A DNA stretch of 64,000 nt from Granulicella sp. (lineage in GTDB: Bacteria; Acidobacteriota; Terriglobia; Terriglobales; Acidobacteriaceae): positions 340,014 through 404,013 of the forward strand of contig JANXYX010000001.1 in NCBI GenBank assembly GCA_025408425.1, written 5' to 3'. Position numbers and translations under genes: made by a program. The notes under the pieces are model-generated. The model was not told the origin of the DNA and did no database searches. It worked only from the letters and a program-made list of their open reading frames with translations. Of the stretch, positions 1 to 8,638 are shown piece after piece. The first letter of the stretch is position 1. Every line of letters starts with the position of its first letter.

Positions 1-184
1 ACAAGTTGTAGAGGAACCGGATTCCGGGGCCCCACTTGGCTGGGTCGATGGAGGTGAAGCAGACATGGTGGAAGAAGACCATGATCGCTGCGATTCCGCG
101 AAGGCCGTCAAGCTCACGGATGTGAACGAGGTGCCGACCGGTAGCTGGCTTGACCTGGGGAGAGCTCGTCAGCACTTCTGTCAT
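1..184 (-). CDS. Acyltransferase 3 family membrane protein (N-terminal fragment, cut by window edge)
   Basis: Reading the complement from an ATG at 184 gives 61 codons that run off the window. After a short polar N-terminus comes the motif IRELDGLRGIAAIMVFFHH, the classic first transmembrane segment of the acyltransferase 3 family (OafA/YrhL/NodX type), including the LDGLRG signature and the conserved double His of the putative active site. Such proteins are integral membrane enzymes of roughly 350-400 residues that move acetyl or other acyl groups onto extracytoplasmic sugars. The substrate cannot be told from this fragment. The gene lies upstream of and codirectional with nothing visible; the transaldolase gene starts its own unit to the right. 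Confidence 0.8.
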   Translation of the reverse strand, partial: MTEVLTSSPQVKPATGRHLVHIRELDGLRGIAAIMVFFHHVCFTSIDPAKWGPGIRFLYNL

Positions 185-299
185 GTAAGGTGTTTTCCCG
201 GATGGCGAAGCGGTGATCGAGGGCAGGGAGCAGAACGCCTGACCGATTGCCTTGAAGCTGCGTTGCTGCGGGCAGCTTCAAGGCAGATCGGCGGAGCGA

Positions 300-1286
300 T
301 TACGCTACGGCTACGAGTTCGCTGAGGCGCTTGGCAAGGAGCTTTTCGAGGTCTTCGAGGGCCTTGGAGAAGCCTTCGATTCCTTCCTTGAGCTTGTCGT
401 TGGCCATGCGGTCGGCGACGTGCATCTTGTCGAAGGTGGCCTTGTCGATGGTGAGTTTCTCGATGTCCATGCTGGCTGCGTGGGCGGGATCGAGCTTGCG
501 AACCAGGGTTCCCTGAGCTGCATCGAGTTCGCCGAGGAGCTTGGGGGCGATGGTGAGGAGGTCGCAGCCGGCGAGTTCGATGATCTCTCCGGTGTTGCGG
601 AAGCTGGCGCCCATGACCTGGGTCTTGTAGCCGAACTTCTTGTAGTAGTTGTAGATGGTGGTGACGGACTGGACGCCAGGGTCGTCTGCGCCGACGTAGT
701 CTTTGCCGGTGTCCTTCTTGTACCAGTCGAGGATGCGTCCGACGAAGGGCGAGATGAGGGTGACCTTGGCTTCGGCGCAGGCGATGGCCTGGTGGAGACC
801 GAATAGCAGGGTCAGATTGCAGTGGATGCCTTCCTTCTCGAGGATTTCTGCTGCCTTGATGCCTTCCCAGGTGGAGGCGATCTTGACGAGGATGCGGTCA
901 CGGGAGATTCCGGCCTTGTCGTACTGGGCGATGATGTCGCGGGCCTGCACGAGGGTGGCCTCGGTGTCGTAGGAGAGGCGGGCATCAACCTCGGTGGAGA
1001 CGCGCCCGGGGACGATGTCGAGGATCTTGCGGCCGAAGGCTACGGCGAGGGCCTTGAAGGCGAGATGGGCGACGGTTTCGTCGGAAGCCTTGCTGCCAGC
1101 GTCCTTGCGGGCCTGGGTAAGGACGTCGTCCACAATGGACTGATACTCCGGCTTATCGGCGGCGGCAGCGATCAGTGATGGGTTGGTGGTGGAGTCCGTG
1201 GGCTGATATTGCTGGATGGAATTGATGTCGCCGGTATCGGCGACTACGGTGGTTATTCCCTTGAGCTGTTCGAGTAACGACGCCAT
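300..1286 (-). CDS. tal: Transaldolase
   Basis: A 328-residue protein matching the long TalB-type transaldolase, a cytosolic pentose phosphate pathway enzyme that moves a dihydroxyacetone unit from sedoheptulose 7-phosphate to glyceraldehyde 3-phosphate. Seen in the sequence: the N-terminal DSTTNPSLI motif (residues 31-39) and the Schiff-base lysine in VKIASTWEG (K135). The length is normal for the family (about 315-335). The ATG at 1286 is preceded by a good AAGGAG ribosome binding site with 7-base spacing. It is followed at 185-299 by a gap in which nothing is recognised. The neighbour upstream (FAH protein) is 122 bases away, so it probably has its own promoter. Confidence 0.96.
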   Translation of the reverse strand: MASLLEQLKGITTVVADTGDINSIQQYQPTDSTTNPSLIAAAADKPEYQSIVDDVLTQARKDAGSKASDETVAHLAFKALAVAFGRKILDIVPGRVSTEVDARLSYDTEATLVQARDIIAQYDKAGISRDRILVKIASTWEGIKAAEILEKEGIHCNLTLLFGLHQAIACAEAKVTLISPFVGRILDWYKKDTGKDYVGADDPGVQSVTTIYNYYKKFGYKTQVMGASFRNTGEIIELAGCDLLTIAPKLLGELDAAQGTLVRKLDPAHAASMDIEKLTIDKATFDKMHVADRMANDKLKEGIEGFSKALEDLEKLLAKRLSELVAVA

Positions 1287-1408
1287 TTTGCTGCTCCTTC
1301 GCTGCGAAAGCGGTTGTAATTTGCTTGAGTCTGAAACTCAAAAGACGAACATCTGAGCTTCTATAGGATATTCCGCTGTGACGTGAGATACAAACGCTCA
1401 ATGTAAAT

Positions 1409-2233
1409 TCATGACGCTGCGGTTCGATTTCCAAGGGTTCCCAGGTGGTCGATCTCTACTTCGATGAGGTCGCCGGGCTGGACTGGGCCTACTCCGGCGG
1501 GGGTTCCGGTAGGGATGAGGTCGCCGGGTTCGAGGGTGATGCTGGCCGATATGTAGCGGAGAAGATGGGGGATAGAGAAGATGAGGTCGGCGGTGGAGCC
1601 TTGCTGCCTGATGACGCCGTTGAGCCGGGTCGTGACAGTGACGGGTGAGCCGGCGGCGGGGTCGATCTCGTCGGAGACGATGGGGCCGACAGGGCAGAAG
1701 GTGTCGAATCCCTTGCCGCGGGTCCACTGTCCGTCGCCCTTCTGAATGTCGCGGGCGGTGACGTCGTTGACGATGACGTAGCCGCGAATGTAGGGGCGAA
1801 CGTCCTCATCCGGCCCGAGGCGGTGGCAGCGGCGGCCGATGACGATACCGAGTTCTCCCTCATAGTCGACGCGATTGGAGATGGATGGCATGAGGATGGT
1901 GCCGCCGGGAGCGAGGAGTGCGGAGGGCGGCTTGAGGAAGAGCAGGGGTTCTTTGGGGACATCGTTGCCCATCTCGGTGGCGTGGTCGCGATAGTTGCGA
2001 CCGATGCAGAGGATCTTTGAGGGGGTGACGGGCGCGAGCAGGTGCAGGTCTGCCAGGGGGCTGGGCCGGAAGGCGGCGTCAGGGTGGTGCTGGGCGGCAA
2101 GTTGGGCGGCAAGATCCTCTTCGGGCGGGGACATGGGGGCGACGGCCCAGAGGGAGTCGCCGCGCTGCTCGACGAGGGCGTAGCGGGGGAGGGTGGTTGC
2201 GTTTTCGGTGGAGAGGAATCTGCAGTAGCGCAT
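1409..2233 (-). CDS. Fumarylacetoacetate hydrolase (FAH) family protein
   Basis: A 274-residue member of the FAH superfamily, cytosolic metal-dependent hydrolases, decarboxylases or isomerases acting on beta-diketo or 2-oxo acids. The FAH fold begins near residue 70 with KILCIGRNYRDHATEMG, typical of the short bacterial FAH proteins, followed by metal-ligand motifs DYEGELGIVIG (two Glu) and VNDVTARDIQ (Asp), then the GDLIPTGTPAGVGP signature near the C-terminus. The exact substrate is not deducible; members with this architecture are often annotated as 2-hydroxyhepta-2,4-diene-1,7-dioate isomerase or acylpyruvase. The start has an AAGGAAG site. It lies 39 bases downstream of the lipoprotein gene and probably shares its transcript. 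Confidence 0.9.
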   Translation of the reverse strand: MRYCRFLSTENATTLPRYALVEQRGDSLWAVAPMSPPEEDLAAQLAAQHHPDAAFRPSPLADLHLLAPVTPSKILCIGRNYRDHATEMGNDVPKEPLLFLKPPSALLAPGGTILMPSISNRVDYEGELGIVIGRRCHRLGPDEDVRPYIRGYVIVNDVTARDIQKGDGQWTRGKGFDTFCPVGPIVSDEIDPAAGSPVTVTTRLNGVIRQQGSTADLIFSIPHLLRYISASITLEPGDLIPTGTPAGVGPVQPGDLIEVEIDHLGTLGNRTAAS

Positions 2234-2272
2234 GGGTGCTTCCTTCTGGTGTAAGAGCTTGTGGGCCGGGAT

Positions 2273-3469
2273 TTAGGGGAGGGTAGGGGTTTCCTGGACG
2301 TCGGCGCTGGGCGGGCTCTCGTTGCCGGATTTGTCGACGGCTGTGACGTGGTAAGTGTAGGTCTGGCCGGGGACGACGGCGAGGTCGCGGAAGGCTGAGC
2401 CGACGATCGGGGAGGGTGTGAGGCGGGTGAAGGTGCCGGATGTGTTGCCGGTCTGCTGACGATAGACGAGGTAGCCGGCGATGTCAGTTTCGGCGGCGGG
2501 CTCCCAGGAGAGGTCGATGGCTGGCTGAGGAGGTGTGCCCGGGGCGGCGGAGGTGGTCGCCTGGACCGCGGCCAGGCCGGTAGGGGTGGCTGGGGGAAAG
2601 ATGTCGCGGAGGACGACGGTGACGGGCTGAGAGGGCTGCGTGCGGATCTCGAGGTGCTGGCCGCCGACCTGCACGGTTCGGACGCGTTGCGCGGTGTAGG
2701 CGTAGGTTTCGCCGTTGCGGGTGGAGTGGTCAAGAGTGCCGCCGGGATCGATTTCCGAGTTCTGATGGCTGACGCGCAGGTGGACGTCGGCGGACTCCTG
2801 CCCAGAGAGTTGAATGGGTTGTTTGGATTTGGGCCGCGCTCCGGCTTTCTGGGCTATAACAAGGGCCAGGTCGAGGCGGTCCAACTCGACGTCGAAGCCG
2901 GGTTGCTGGCGCCACTCGATCATGGCTCCTCCTTTGATGGCGGTGGCACGGAGTTCTTCCACGCCGGGTGGGGCAGATCCGGCGGCAGCGAAGGCTGAGT
3001 TGGACAGTCCGGCCGCGTTGCTGGAGACGTTTTCGATGCGAATGCGATAGGTGAGGAGGCGAACCGGATCAGAGGCGAGCGTGGCCGGCAGGGTTTCGGT
3101 GGCACTGCTGACGCCGGGGTGAGCGGCTAAGCGGAGGACGGGTACGCAGGACGGCGGTACCGTAGCTTGAGCCGTTTCGCGGCAGATCTGGGCGGTGAGA
3201 GGGCCTTTTGAATCAAGGCCATCGGTGGTCCGGGTTGGAGTGGTCCAGTGGAGGACGACGTCGTTGCCGGTACGTTCGGCGGTGAGATCGGTGACCAGTT
3301 CCGGCAGGTTGAGCGACGGGGGCCGGGGTGGACCGGGGCTGGCGCAGCCGAGGGCTGCCAGCAGGGTTGCCAGGGAGGCGGCAAGCAGGAGCGCCGACTT
3401 GTAGTCCGCAGAGTGCGAGGAATCTGGTGGTTGTGCCGTCTGCTGCCTGATTTTGCCGCTGGAGGTCAT
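2273..3469 (-). CDS. Fibronectin type III domain lipoprotein
   Basis: A 398-residue exported protein. The N-terminal 42 residues end in a hydrophobic stretch and the lipobox LAALGC, so it should be processed at Cys and anchored as a lipoprotein. The mature part has a Pro-rich linker and then beta-sandwich modules: the clearest fibronectin III repeat is at the C-terminus (PTGLAAVQATTS, then AAETDIAGYLVYRQ, then YTYHVTAVDKSGNES). An earlier, less regular copy lies at roughly residues 55-150 (VVLHWTTP). Such domains are structural or binding modules; no catalytic motif is visible. The n-region is unusually long and polar for a lipoprotein, so the true start may be downstream, but no better ATG exists before the lipobox. 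Confidence 0.75.
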   Translation of the reverse strand: MTSSGKIRQQTAQPPDSSHSADYKSALLLAASLATLLAALGCASPGPPRPPSLNLPELVTDLTAERTGNDVVLHWTTPTRTTDGLDSKGPLTAQICRETAQATVPPSCVPVLRLAAHPGVSSATETLPATLASDPVRLLTYRIRIENVSSNAAGLSNSAFAAAGSAPPGVEELRATAIKGGAMIEWRQQPGFDVELDRLDLALVIAQKAGARPKSKQPIQLSGQESADVHLRVSHQNSEIDPGGTLDHSTRNGETYAYTAQRVRTVQVGGQHLEIRTQPSQPVTVVLRDIFPPATPTGLAAVQATTSAAPGTPPQPAIDLSWEPAAETDIAGYLVYRQQTGNTSGTFTRLTPSPIVGSAFRDLAVVPGQTYTYHVTAVDKSGNESPPSADVQETPTLP

Positions 3470-3602
3470 CCGTCACAGCCTAGCATTTTGAGGGGGATGG
3501 GCGGCGATTGATCGATTCTCAAAAATAAATCTAAAAATATGTCAGGAACGTAAATCTTTTGATGCGGTTTCAACATCTATTTACCGAACGAACAAAAATA
3601 CT

Positions 3603-4433
3603 ATGGCTAAGCATACCGTTATCCCTACGCCTGACGCGAATGCGGAGATCATTCCGCTCCTGCCCTCGGTTTCCGAGGGAATCAACCCTGAAGTGCAGCG
3701 GGTCCAGGTCGATCCTGAAGCCGCGGAGGACTTTATCGCTGAGAAACGGATTGGCGAGCGGATAAAGTACCTGCGTTTGAAGAAGTCGATGGGATTGGTG
3801 GACCTAGGGAAACATACAGGTCTGTCGGCGAGCTTCCTGTCGCAGTTGGAGACGGGGCGGGTGGTTCCGACGTTGCGGAATCTGGCGCGGATCGCGATGG
3901 TGTTCTCGAAAGACCTGAGCTACTTCTTTGAGCCGGAGCCGCAGACTCTGTTTCGGGTGCACCGGCAGAAGGATCGGGTACGGTTGCCGCAGAGTGGAGT
4001 GGAGGAGCCGTCGTACTTCTTCGAGAGCCTGGGGTACCTGGTGCCTGACCGGCAGCTTGATCCTTACTTTGCGGAGTTTTTGCCGGTGAAGGCTGGGCGT
4101 GAGCCGCGTGCCCATCAGCATCTGGGCTGCGAGTTTCTGTATCTGCTCTCTGGCAAGCTGGATGTCCGGCATGGCGATGTGACGCATCACATTGAGCCGG
4201 GCGACGCAGTTTACTTCGATGCGAACACGATCCACAGCTATGTTTGTACGGGCGACACGCCGGCGAAGGCGGTGATTGTGACGTTGCAGCATCCGGTAGC
4301 GCTGCATCTTGGGAGTAACGGACGCGGAGCCCAGGGAAATATATCTTCGCGGCTGCGGAATCTGAACCCGCCCAGCGTGCAACGTCCGGCTGCGGAGACC
4401 TTGCCTGCGAAGAAGGCTCAGCGGACGCAGTAA
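3603..4433 (+). CDS. XRE-family transcriptional regulator with C-terminal cupin domain
   Basis: A 276-residue cytosolic DNA-binding protein. Residues about 50-105 form an XRE/Cro helix-turn-helix (IGERIKYLRLKKSMGLVDL, then TGLSASFLSQLETGRVVPTL). Residues about 165-235 form a small-molecule-binding cupin barrel with AHQHLGCEFLYLLSGKLDV and EPGDAVYFDANTIHSY, holding the His and Glu metal-ligand positions. Family members (PuuR/SutR-like) sense a metabolite and usually repress amine, amino acid or sulfur genes; the ligand here is unknown. No clear Shine-Dalgarno precedes the ATG, and the upstream 130 bases are AT-rich. A strong terminator follows (4456-4487), so the downstream alpha-galactosidase is not in the same operon. 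The N-terminal 45 residues are an unusual acidic extension. Confidence 0.88.
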   Translation: MAKHTVIPTPDANAEIIPLLPSVSEGINPEVQRVQVDPEAAEDFIAEKRIGERIKYLRLKKSMGLVDLGKHTGLSASFLSQLETGRVVPTLRNLARIAMVFSKDLSYFFEPEPQTLFRVHRQKDRVRLPQSGVEEPSYFFESLGYLVPDRQLDPYFAEFLPVKAGREPRAHQHLGCEFLYLLSGKLDVRHGDVTHHIEPGDAVYFDANTIHSYVCTGDTPAKAVIVTLQHPVALHLGSNGRGAQGNISSRLRNLNPPSVQRPAAETLPAKKAQRTQ

Positions 4434-4455
4434 AGGGAGATTGAATTGGAGATAG

Positions 4456-4487
4456 CGGCTGGACGCTGATGCGTCTGGCCGTTTTTT
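4456..4487 (+). terminator. Intrinsic terminator after the XRE-cupin gene
   Basis: An 11-bp stem (arms 4456-4466 and 4471-4481, two G-T wobbles) with loop TGAT is followed directly by six T residues at 4482-4487. It lies 22 bases past the regulator stop codon and separates it from the alpha-galactosidase gene. Confidence 0.85.
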
Positions 4488-4563
4488 CTGCGATCTATGA
4501 TCTCCGGGGGATCTCTGGGGCGGTGGGTTGGGTATAGTGGGCTTCGAGGTTAACAGAGAGCCT

Positions 4564-5934
4564 ATGTATAAGACTTTGGTGCGGATGCGACTGCGGGGAC
4601 TTGGTGTATTGATGCTGGCGGGTGTGCTGCAGCCGGTGGTTGTGGCACAGCAGAAGGTTCTGGCCGCTACGCCGCCGATGGGCTGGAATAGCTGGGACTC
4701 CTATGGGCTGACGATTACGGAGGCGCAGTTCCGCGCCAATGTGGACGTGATGGCGAAGCAGCTGAAGCCGGTGGGCTATGGGTATGCGGTGATCGATGAG
4801 GGGTGGTACCTGCTGAATCCGCAGAAGGCCAAGGATGAGGCCTTTGTTTACCGGATGGATGCGAATGGGCGGTATGTGCCGGCGGTGAATCGGTACGAAT
4901 CGGCGGCGGGGGATGCTGGCTTCAAGCCGGTGGCGGACTATGTGCACGCGCAGGGGCTGAAGTTTGGGATCCATATTATTCGTGGGATTCCGAAGGATGC
5001 GGTGGCGGCGAATGTGGCGGTTGCGGGGAGTGCGTACCATGCGGCGGATCTGGCGGACACGACCGATATGTGTCCGTGGAATCCAGACAACTTTGGGGTG
5101 AAGGAGAACGCGGCGGGACAGGCCTGGTACGACTCGTTGATGACGCAGTATGCGGGCTGGGGCGTGGACTATATCAAGGTGGATTGCATTTCGTCGCATC
5201 CTTACAAGGGCGAGGAGATTCGGATGATCCATAAGGCGATTGTGAAGACGGGGCGGCCGATTGTGCTGAGTCTTTCGCCGGGGCCGGCTCCGCTGGACAA
5301 GGCTGCGGAGGTGGCGGCGAATGCGCAGGTTTGGCGAATTTCGGACGATGTGTGGGATAGGTGGGAGCGGCCGGCGAGCGAGCACTTTCCACAGGGGGTG
5401 AAGAACCAGTTTGCGGTGCTTGCGAGCTGGGTTCCGCATGTGAAGGCGGGTAACTGGCCGGATGCGGATATGCTGCCGCTGGGGACGCTGGGACCGGTTC
5501 CGGGAGAAGGCAAGCCGCGCATGACGAGGCTGACGCATGATGAGCAGCGGACGCAGGTGACGCTGTGGTCGATTGCGCGCTCTCCGCTAATTATTGGAGC
5601 GAATCTGACGGAGCTGGATGACTGGACGGCTGGACTGTTGACGAACGCGGATGTGATCGCGATGAACCAGCGGGGGCATGATCAGAAGCTCGCGGGGGAG
5701 AATGAGGATTTGATCGCGTGGACCTCAAAGGGCGATGGCGGCAAGGAGTATCTGGCGCTGTTCAACGTTGGGGATGCTTCGATGCGGGTGGCGGTGCCGC
5801 TGCGGCGGTATGGGTTTACGGCGGAGAAGTACTCGGCGCGGGATGTCTGGGAGAAGAAGGATTTGGGGAAGGTGAGTGAGGCCACTGGCGTGTTGGCGGC
5901 GCATGGGGTGTTGCTGCTGGAGCTGAAGAAGTGA
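4564..5934 (+). CDS. Exported alpha-galactosidase, glycoside hydrolase family 27
   Basis: A 456-residue secreted enzyme that hydrolyses terminal alpha-galactosides (clan GH-D, retaining mechanism). After a signal peptide (residues 1-27, ending VVVAQQ) the catalytic barrel starts with the GH27 hallmark TPPMGWNSWDSYG. The nucleophile is expected at D207 in YIKVDCIS and the acid/base at D262 in WRISDDVWDRW; both are seen. The ATG at 4564 is chosen because it is preceded by AGAGAG and directly begins a signal peptide; an in-frame ATG at 4528 would add 12 residues before it. The C-terminal 85 residues are a beta-sandwich typical of GH27. It converges with the NIPSNAP gene; a hairpin lies between. 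Confidence 0.93.
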   Translation: MYKTLVRMRLRGLGVLMLAGVLQPVVVAQQKVLAATPPMGWNSWDSYGLTITEAQFRANVDVMAKQLKPVGYGYAVIDEGWYLLNPQKAKDEAFVYRMDANGRYVPAVNRYESAAGDAGFKPVADYVHAQGLKFGIHIIRGIPKDAVAANVAVAGSAYHAADLADTTDMCPWNPDNFGVKENAAGQAWYDSLMTQYAGWGVDYIKVDCISSHPYKGEEIRMIHKAIVKTGRPIVLSLSPGPAPLDKAAEVAANAQVWRISDDVWDRWERPASEHFPQGVKNQFAVLASWVPHVKAGNWPDADMLPLGTLGPVPGEGKPRMTRLTHDEQRTQVTLWSIARSPLIIGANLTELDDWTAGLLTNADVIAMNQRGHDQKLAGENEDLIAWTSKGDGGKEYLALFNVGDASMRVAVPLRRYGFTAEKYSARDVWEKKDLGKVSEATGVLAAHGVLLLELKK

Positions 5935-5938
5935 GGTT

Positions 5939-5960
5939 GGGCCGTCCGGGTGGGCGGCCC
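5939..5960. terminator. Hairpin between convergent alpha-galactosidase and NIPSNAP genes
   Basis: A nine-pair GC-rich stem (5939-5947 with 5952-5960, one G-T pair, loop GGGT) fills the 32-base gap between two convergent stop codons. There is no T-run on either side, so it may act as a bidirectional pause or a weak terminator. Confidence 0.5.
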
Positions 5961-5966
5961 GCTTCG

Positions 5967-6776
5967 TTAGCGCAGGGGTGAGAAGGGCAGGGGGCGGAGG
6001 ATGGTGTTGCTGATGTTGGCGACGATCTGGGAGTCCTTGAGATCGGGTGGGGCGCTGATGGTCTTCCAACCGGGGTCGGAGACGAAGGCTTGCCAGAGTT
6101 TTTCGCGGCCGTCGAGGTTGTCGAAGGAGAGCATGTAGGTGATGTTGGGCTGGCGGGGGCCGATGATGGCTTCGCCGATGAAGACGGGACGCATGCCGAG
6201 GCGCTGGAAGATGGCGATCTCGCCGTTGTTGAACATGGCGGCTTTTTTCTGCATGGCGGTGAGGGATTGGTTCTGGTAGGTGCGGAGTTCGAAGATGCGT
6301 GGGGGGCGGGTGGCGGCGTCGGTTGGTATGACGGCTTCGGGGAGGACGGCGAGGTTGTGGAGGATGCTGCTCTCGATGGTGACGAAGGGCATGCCGGGGC
6401 CGGAGCTTAGTTGCTGCAAGGCTTTTTCGTGGGCGGGGTCGGCGTCGAGTTTGGTGAGGGTGGCTTGCAGGGCTTCGAGGGAGGGGTATTGGATGAGGGT
6501 GACGAGGTAGGGGCCGTCGGGGCCGATGAGGTTGGCGAGGGCGGCTACGGGTTTGGCTGAACCACCGCTGAGGGCTCCTGCTCGGGTGATGGCGGGGAAG
6601 AGGCCGGTTTCGAGGTAGTCGGAGACGCGTTTGGACTGGGACTCGTCGCTGTTGTGGAGGCGGTAGGTTTTGAGTTCGAGGAAGGTTCGGGTGGAGGCGG
6701 GGGTGGCTGCGTGTGCTTGTGAGGTGAGAAGAGCGGACATTGCCGCTGCGCCGGTGATCATTTGTCGTCGATCCAT
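5967..6776 (-). CDS. Tat-exported NIPSNAP family protein
   Basis: A 269-residue protein with a short twin-arginine-like leader (MDRRQMITGAAAMSALL, cleavage near AHA-A at about residue 23). The mature part holds two NIPSNAP (ferredoxin-like, dimeric alpha-beta barrel) repeats: FLELKTYRLHN starting near residue 32 and FELRTYQNQSLTAMQKKAAM starting near residue 156. NIPSNAP proteins have no agreed enzymatic role; in bacteria of this type exported copies often sit among carbohydrate-degrading genes. It is transcribed alone, converging with the alpha-galactosidase gene. The family call is confident; no function can be inferred. Confidence 0.85.
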   Translation of the reverse strand: MDRRQMITGAAAMSALLTSQAHAATPASTRTFLELKTYRLHNSDESQSKRVSDYLETGLFPAITRAGALSGGSAKPVAALANLIGPDGPYLVTLIQYPSLEALQATLTKLDADPAHEKALQQLSSGPGMPFVTIESSILHNLAVLPEAVIPTDAATRPPRIFELRTYQNQSLTAMQKKAAMFNNGEIAIFQRLGMRPVFIGEAIIGPRQPNITYMLSFDNLDGREKLWQAFVSDPGWKTISAPPDLKDSQIVANISNTILRPLPFSPLR

Positions 6777-6791
6777 TTAACTTACGGTATA

Positions 6792-7052
6792 TCAAGTGGG
6801 GTTTGGCGGGCGGAGGATTTGGAAGGTTGATACGAGGGCGTTCAGTGGGATTATGACGGCGAGGAAGTAGATGGCGAGAAGGTCGTTCCGCAGCAGCCGA
6901 CGCTCAATCGACGCCACCTGTCCATAGAAGCGGTTTCTTGGTGCTGAACCTGAGAGTGCTGGCAGGGGATCGATGCTGAAAAGGGCGTTTCTCGTTACCG
7001 ATGCTGTTGGCTCGGCCTCGGCGAGTTGGATGAGCGCTTTGGCCCGTATGCG
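6792..7052 (-). pseudogene. C-terminal remnant of an unrecognised membrane protein, no start codon
   Basis: On the complement, an open frame of 87 codons ends at a TGA at 6792-6794 and is bounded upstream by an in-frame TGA at 7053-7055. It contains no ATG, GTG or TTG that could start translation, yet reads like real protein: a polar helix (AKALIQLAEAEPTASVTRN), then FYGQVASIERRLLRNDLLA running into a hydrophobic segment IYFLAVIIPLNALVSTF and a short tail. This suggests the last part of a membrane protein whose 5' end was lost, possibly when the TetR-SDR segment to the right arrived. The family is not recognised. Chance coding is possible. Confidence 0.4.
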
Positions 7053-7077
7053 TCAACTGAAGATTGAATCGTATTTT

Positions 7078-7098
7078 GAATCCATGGATTCCTATAAT
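7078..7098 (+). promoter_or_regulatory. Perfect palindrome and -10 box upstream of the TetR gene
   Basis: GAATCCATGGATTC (7078-7091) is a perfect 14-bp palindrome, immediately followed by a consensus TATAAT (7093-7098) that lies 16 bases before the TetR start codon. A palindrome covering the spacer of the gene's own promoter is the usual position of a TetR-family autoregulatory operator. No good -35 box is visible. The leader would be only about 10 bases long. Confidence 0.5.
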
Positions 7099-7114
7099 CT
7101 AATAGATAAATGGT

Positions 7115-7690
7115 ATGCGTTACGAACCGGAACACAAGAGGCAAACTCGCGATCGTATCGTGCGGAACGCAGCTCGCAAGCTCCGCGCTGAGGGGCTGAG
7201 CGGCCCTGGCGTGGCCAGCGTGATGAAAGCATCGGGCTTGACCGTGGGCGGCTTTTACAAGCACTTTCGGAGCAAGGACGAGCTTCTGGCCGATGCGATT
7301 GCGATGGGCTTCTCGGAGTTTGGCGAGAAAGCCCATTCGTTGCTGAAGAACGTGCCGCCTCAGGACTGGTGGAAGGAAATCGTGCGATGGTACCTCTCAC
7401 CCGAGCACTGCAATCATCCCGACACCGGCTGCCCGGTCGCGAGTTTGGCGCCCGATATTGCTCGCGCCAAACTCAGTATCAGGAAACGAATTGCCGGCCA
7501 GGTGAAGGGACTTATGGAAGAGTGGGTAGAGTTCATGCCGGGAGCGACCGCAGCAGAGCGGGAGCGAAACTTCTTTGTCATCTTTAGCGCGATGGCGGGT
7601 GCCGTTTCCACTGCCCGTCTTTTCACCGAGCCTGCCGAAAGGCAGAAAGTCCTGGTAAATGTGCAGGATTACCTATTGCGCAGCTTCTGA
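7115..7690 (+). CDS. TetR/AcrR family transcriptional regulator
   Basis: A 191-residue regulator. The N-terminal helix-turn-helix spans about residues 10-55 (RDRIVRNAARKLRAEG, then VMKASGLTVGGFYKHFRSK, the TetR recognition helix with the FYKHF signature). The C-terminal ligand domain contains the HPDTGCPVASLAPDIARA motif common in a TetR subgroup that controls nearby SDR and oxidoreductase genes. The start at 7115 lies just after a TATAAT box and a palindrome. The gene precedes an SDR gene (129-base gap holding an inverted repeat), its likely target. Codon choice here favours C-ending codons more than ruvB on the right, consistent with but not proof of transfer. Confidence 0.9.
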   Translation: MRYEPEHKRQTRDRIVRNAARKLRAEGLSGPGVASVMKASGLTVGGFYKHFRSKDELLADAIAMGFSEFGEKAHSLLKNVPPQDWWKEIVRWYLSPEHCNHPDTGCPVASLAPDIARAKLSIRKRIAGQVKGLMEEWVEFMPGATAAERERNFFVIFSAMAGAVSTARLFTEPAERQKVLVNVQDYLLRSF

Positions 7691-7735
7691 AATTTAATTG
7701 CGACCGTGGGATTACACACATAATCTCATAGAGCA

Positions 7736-7760
7736 TACGAGATCAGAAGACGAACTCGTA
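7736..7760 (+). promoter_or_regulatory. Inverted repeat upstream of the SDR gene
   Basis: TACGAG (7736-7741) and CTCGTA (7755-7760) form a six-base inverted repeat with a 13-base spacer, about 60 bases before the SDR start. It could be an operator for the neighbouring TetR protein or an mRNA hairpin; it does not resemble the palindrome at 7078-7091, which weakens the operator reading. Confidence 0.3.
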
Positions 7761-7819
7761 AGACCTGAAAGATCTTCCGGGCCGCTCAAATGGTGGGCAG
7801 TATTCACGAAAGGAATTCT

Positions 7820-8587
7820 ATGAAACTTACCGGTCGCACCATCCTCATCACTGGAGGCTCCGCCGGCATCGGCCTTGCTTTCGCGCTCAAGTTTCTCGAA
7901 CTCGGCAATACGGTCATCGTGACTGGCCGCCGGCAGACGGTGCTCAATGAGGTGAAAGCCAAGTACCCGAAGCTCCACACGATTCAGGGTGATGTCGCGG
8001 ATTCCGCGCAGATCGCAACCCTCGCGGCACGCGTGAAAGCTGAATACCCAAAGCTCGACGTGCTGATGAACAACGCGGGCATCATGCTCCACAAGAACCT
8101 CAAGGCCGCGGCGGCCGACCTCAACGGATTGATGGCCGAAGTGAACATCAACGTGGGCGGTGTGATTCGCATGAATTCTGCATTCATCGACATTCTCGTA
8201 GCCAACAAGGGCACCGTAATCAACGTGTCTTCCGCGCTAGCTTTCGTGCCTTTGCCGTCTGCGCCAATCTACTGTGCCACCAAGGCGGCGGTTCACTCCT
8301 ACACCCAGTCGCTCCGGTTCCAATTAGAGGAGACCGGCGTGGAGGTCATCGAACTGATGCCCCCGGGAGTAGAGACCGATCTGACGGCGGGGCTTGCCGA
8401 AGGAGGTAGCGTCGCTCTGATGACGACGGATGAGTTGATCAAAAAGTCCTTTGCAGCGTTGAAGGCGGGTAAGCTCGAGATTCGGCCAGGGCAGTCCAAT
8501 CAGCTGGCATTCCTCCGCCGCCTCGCCCCTGATTTCATAAACAAGCAGCTCTGGAAGGCCTCTAAGAAATTGGTTCCAGCCGAGTGA
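7820..8587 (+). CDS. Short-chain dehydrogenase/reductase (SDR, DltE-like)
   Basis: A 255-residue cytosolic NAD(P)-dependent oxidoreductase. The Rossmann motif TGGSAGIG lies at residues 11-18, the NNAG motif near 83, and the catalytic Ser and YCATK (Tyr, Lys) near 138-156. The sequence resembles the DltE/YusZ group of SDRs, whose substrates are mostly unknown. The ATG at 7820 is chosen because AAAGGA precedes it at proper spacing and the protein then begins, as usual, directly with the first beta strand (MKLTGRTILITGG); an upstream ATG at 7790 lacks a site. It is flanked by a TetR gene and a broken methyltransferase gene, suggesting a small inducible unit. Confidence 0.9.
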   Translation: MKLTGRTILITGGSAGIGLAFALKFLELGNTVIVTGRRQTVLNEVKAKYPKLHTIQGDVADSAQIATLAARVKAEYPKLDVLMNNAGIMLHKNLKAAAADLNGLMAEVNINVGGVIRMNSAFIDILVANKGTVINVSSALAFVPLPSAPIYCATKAAVHSYTQSLRFQLEETGVEVIELMPPGVETDLTAGLAEGGSVALMTTDELIKKSFAALKAGKLEIRPGQSNQLAFLRRLAPDFINKQLWKASKKLVPAE

Positions 8588-8638
8588 GATAGAACGGCCA
8601 ACAGGAACCTCAATCAACGATCTTTTCTTGAATACCTT

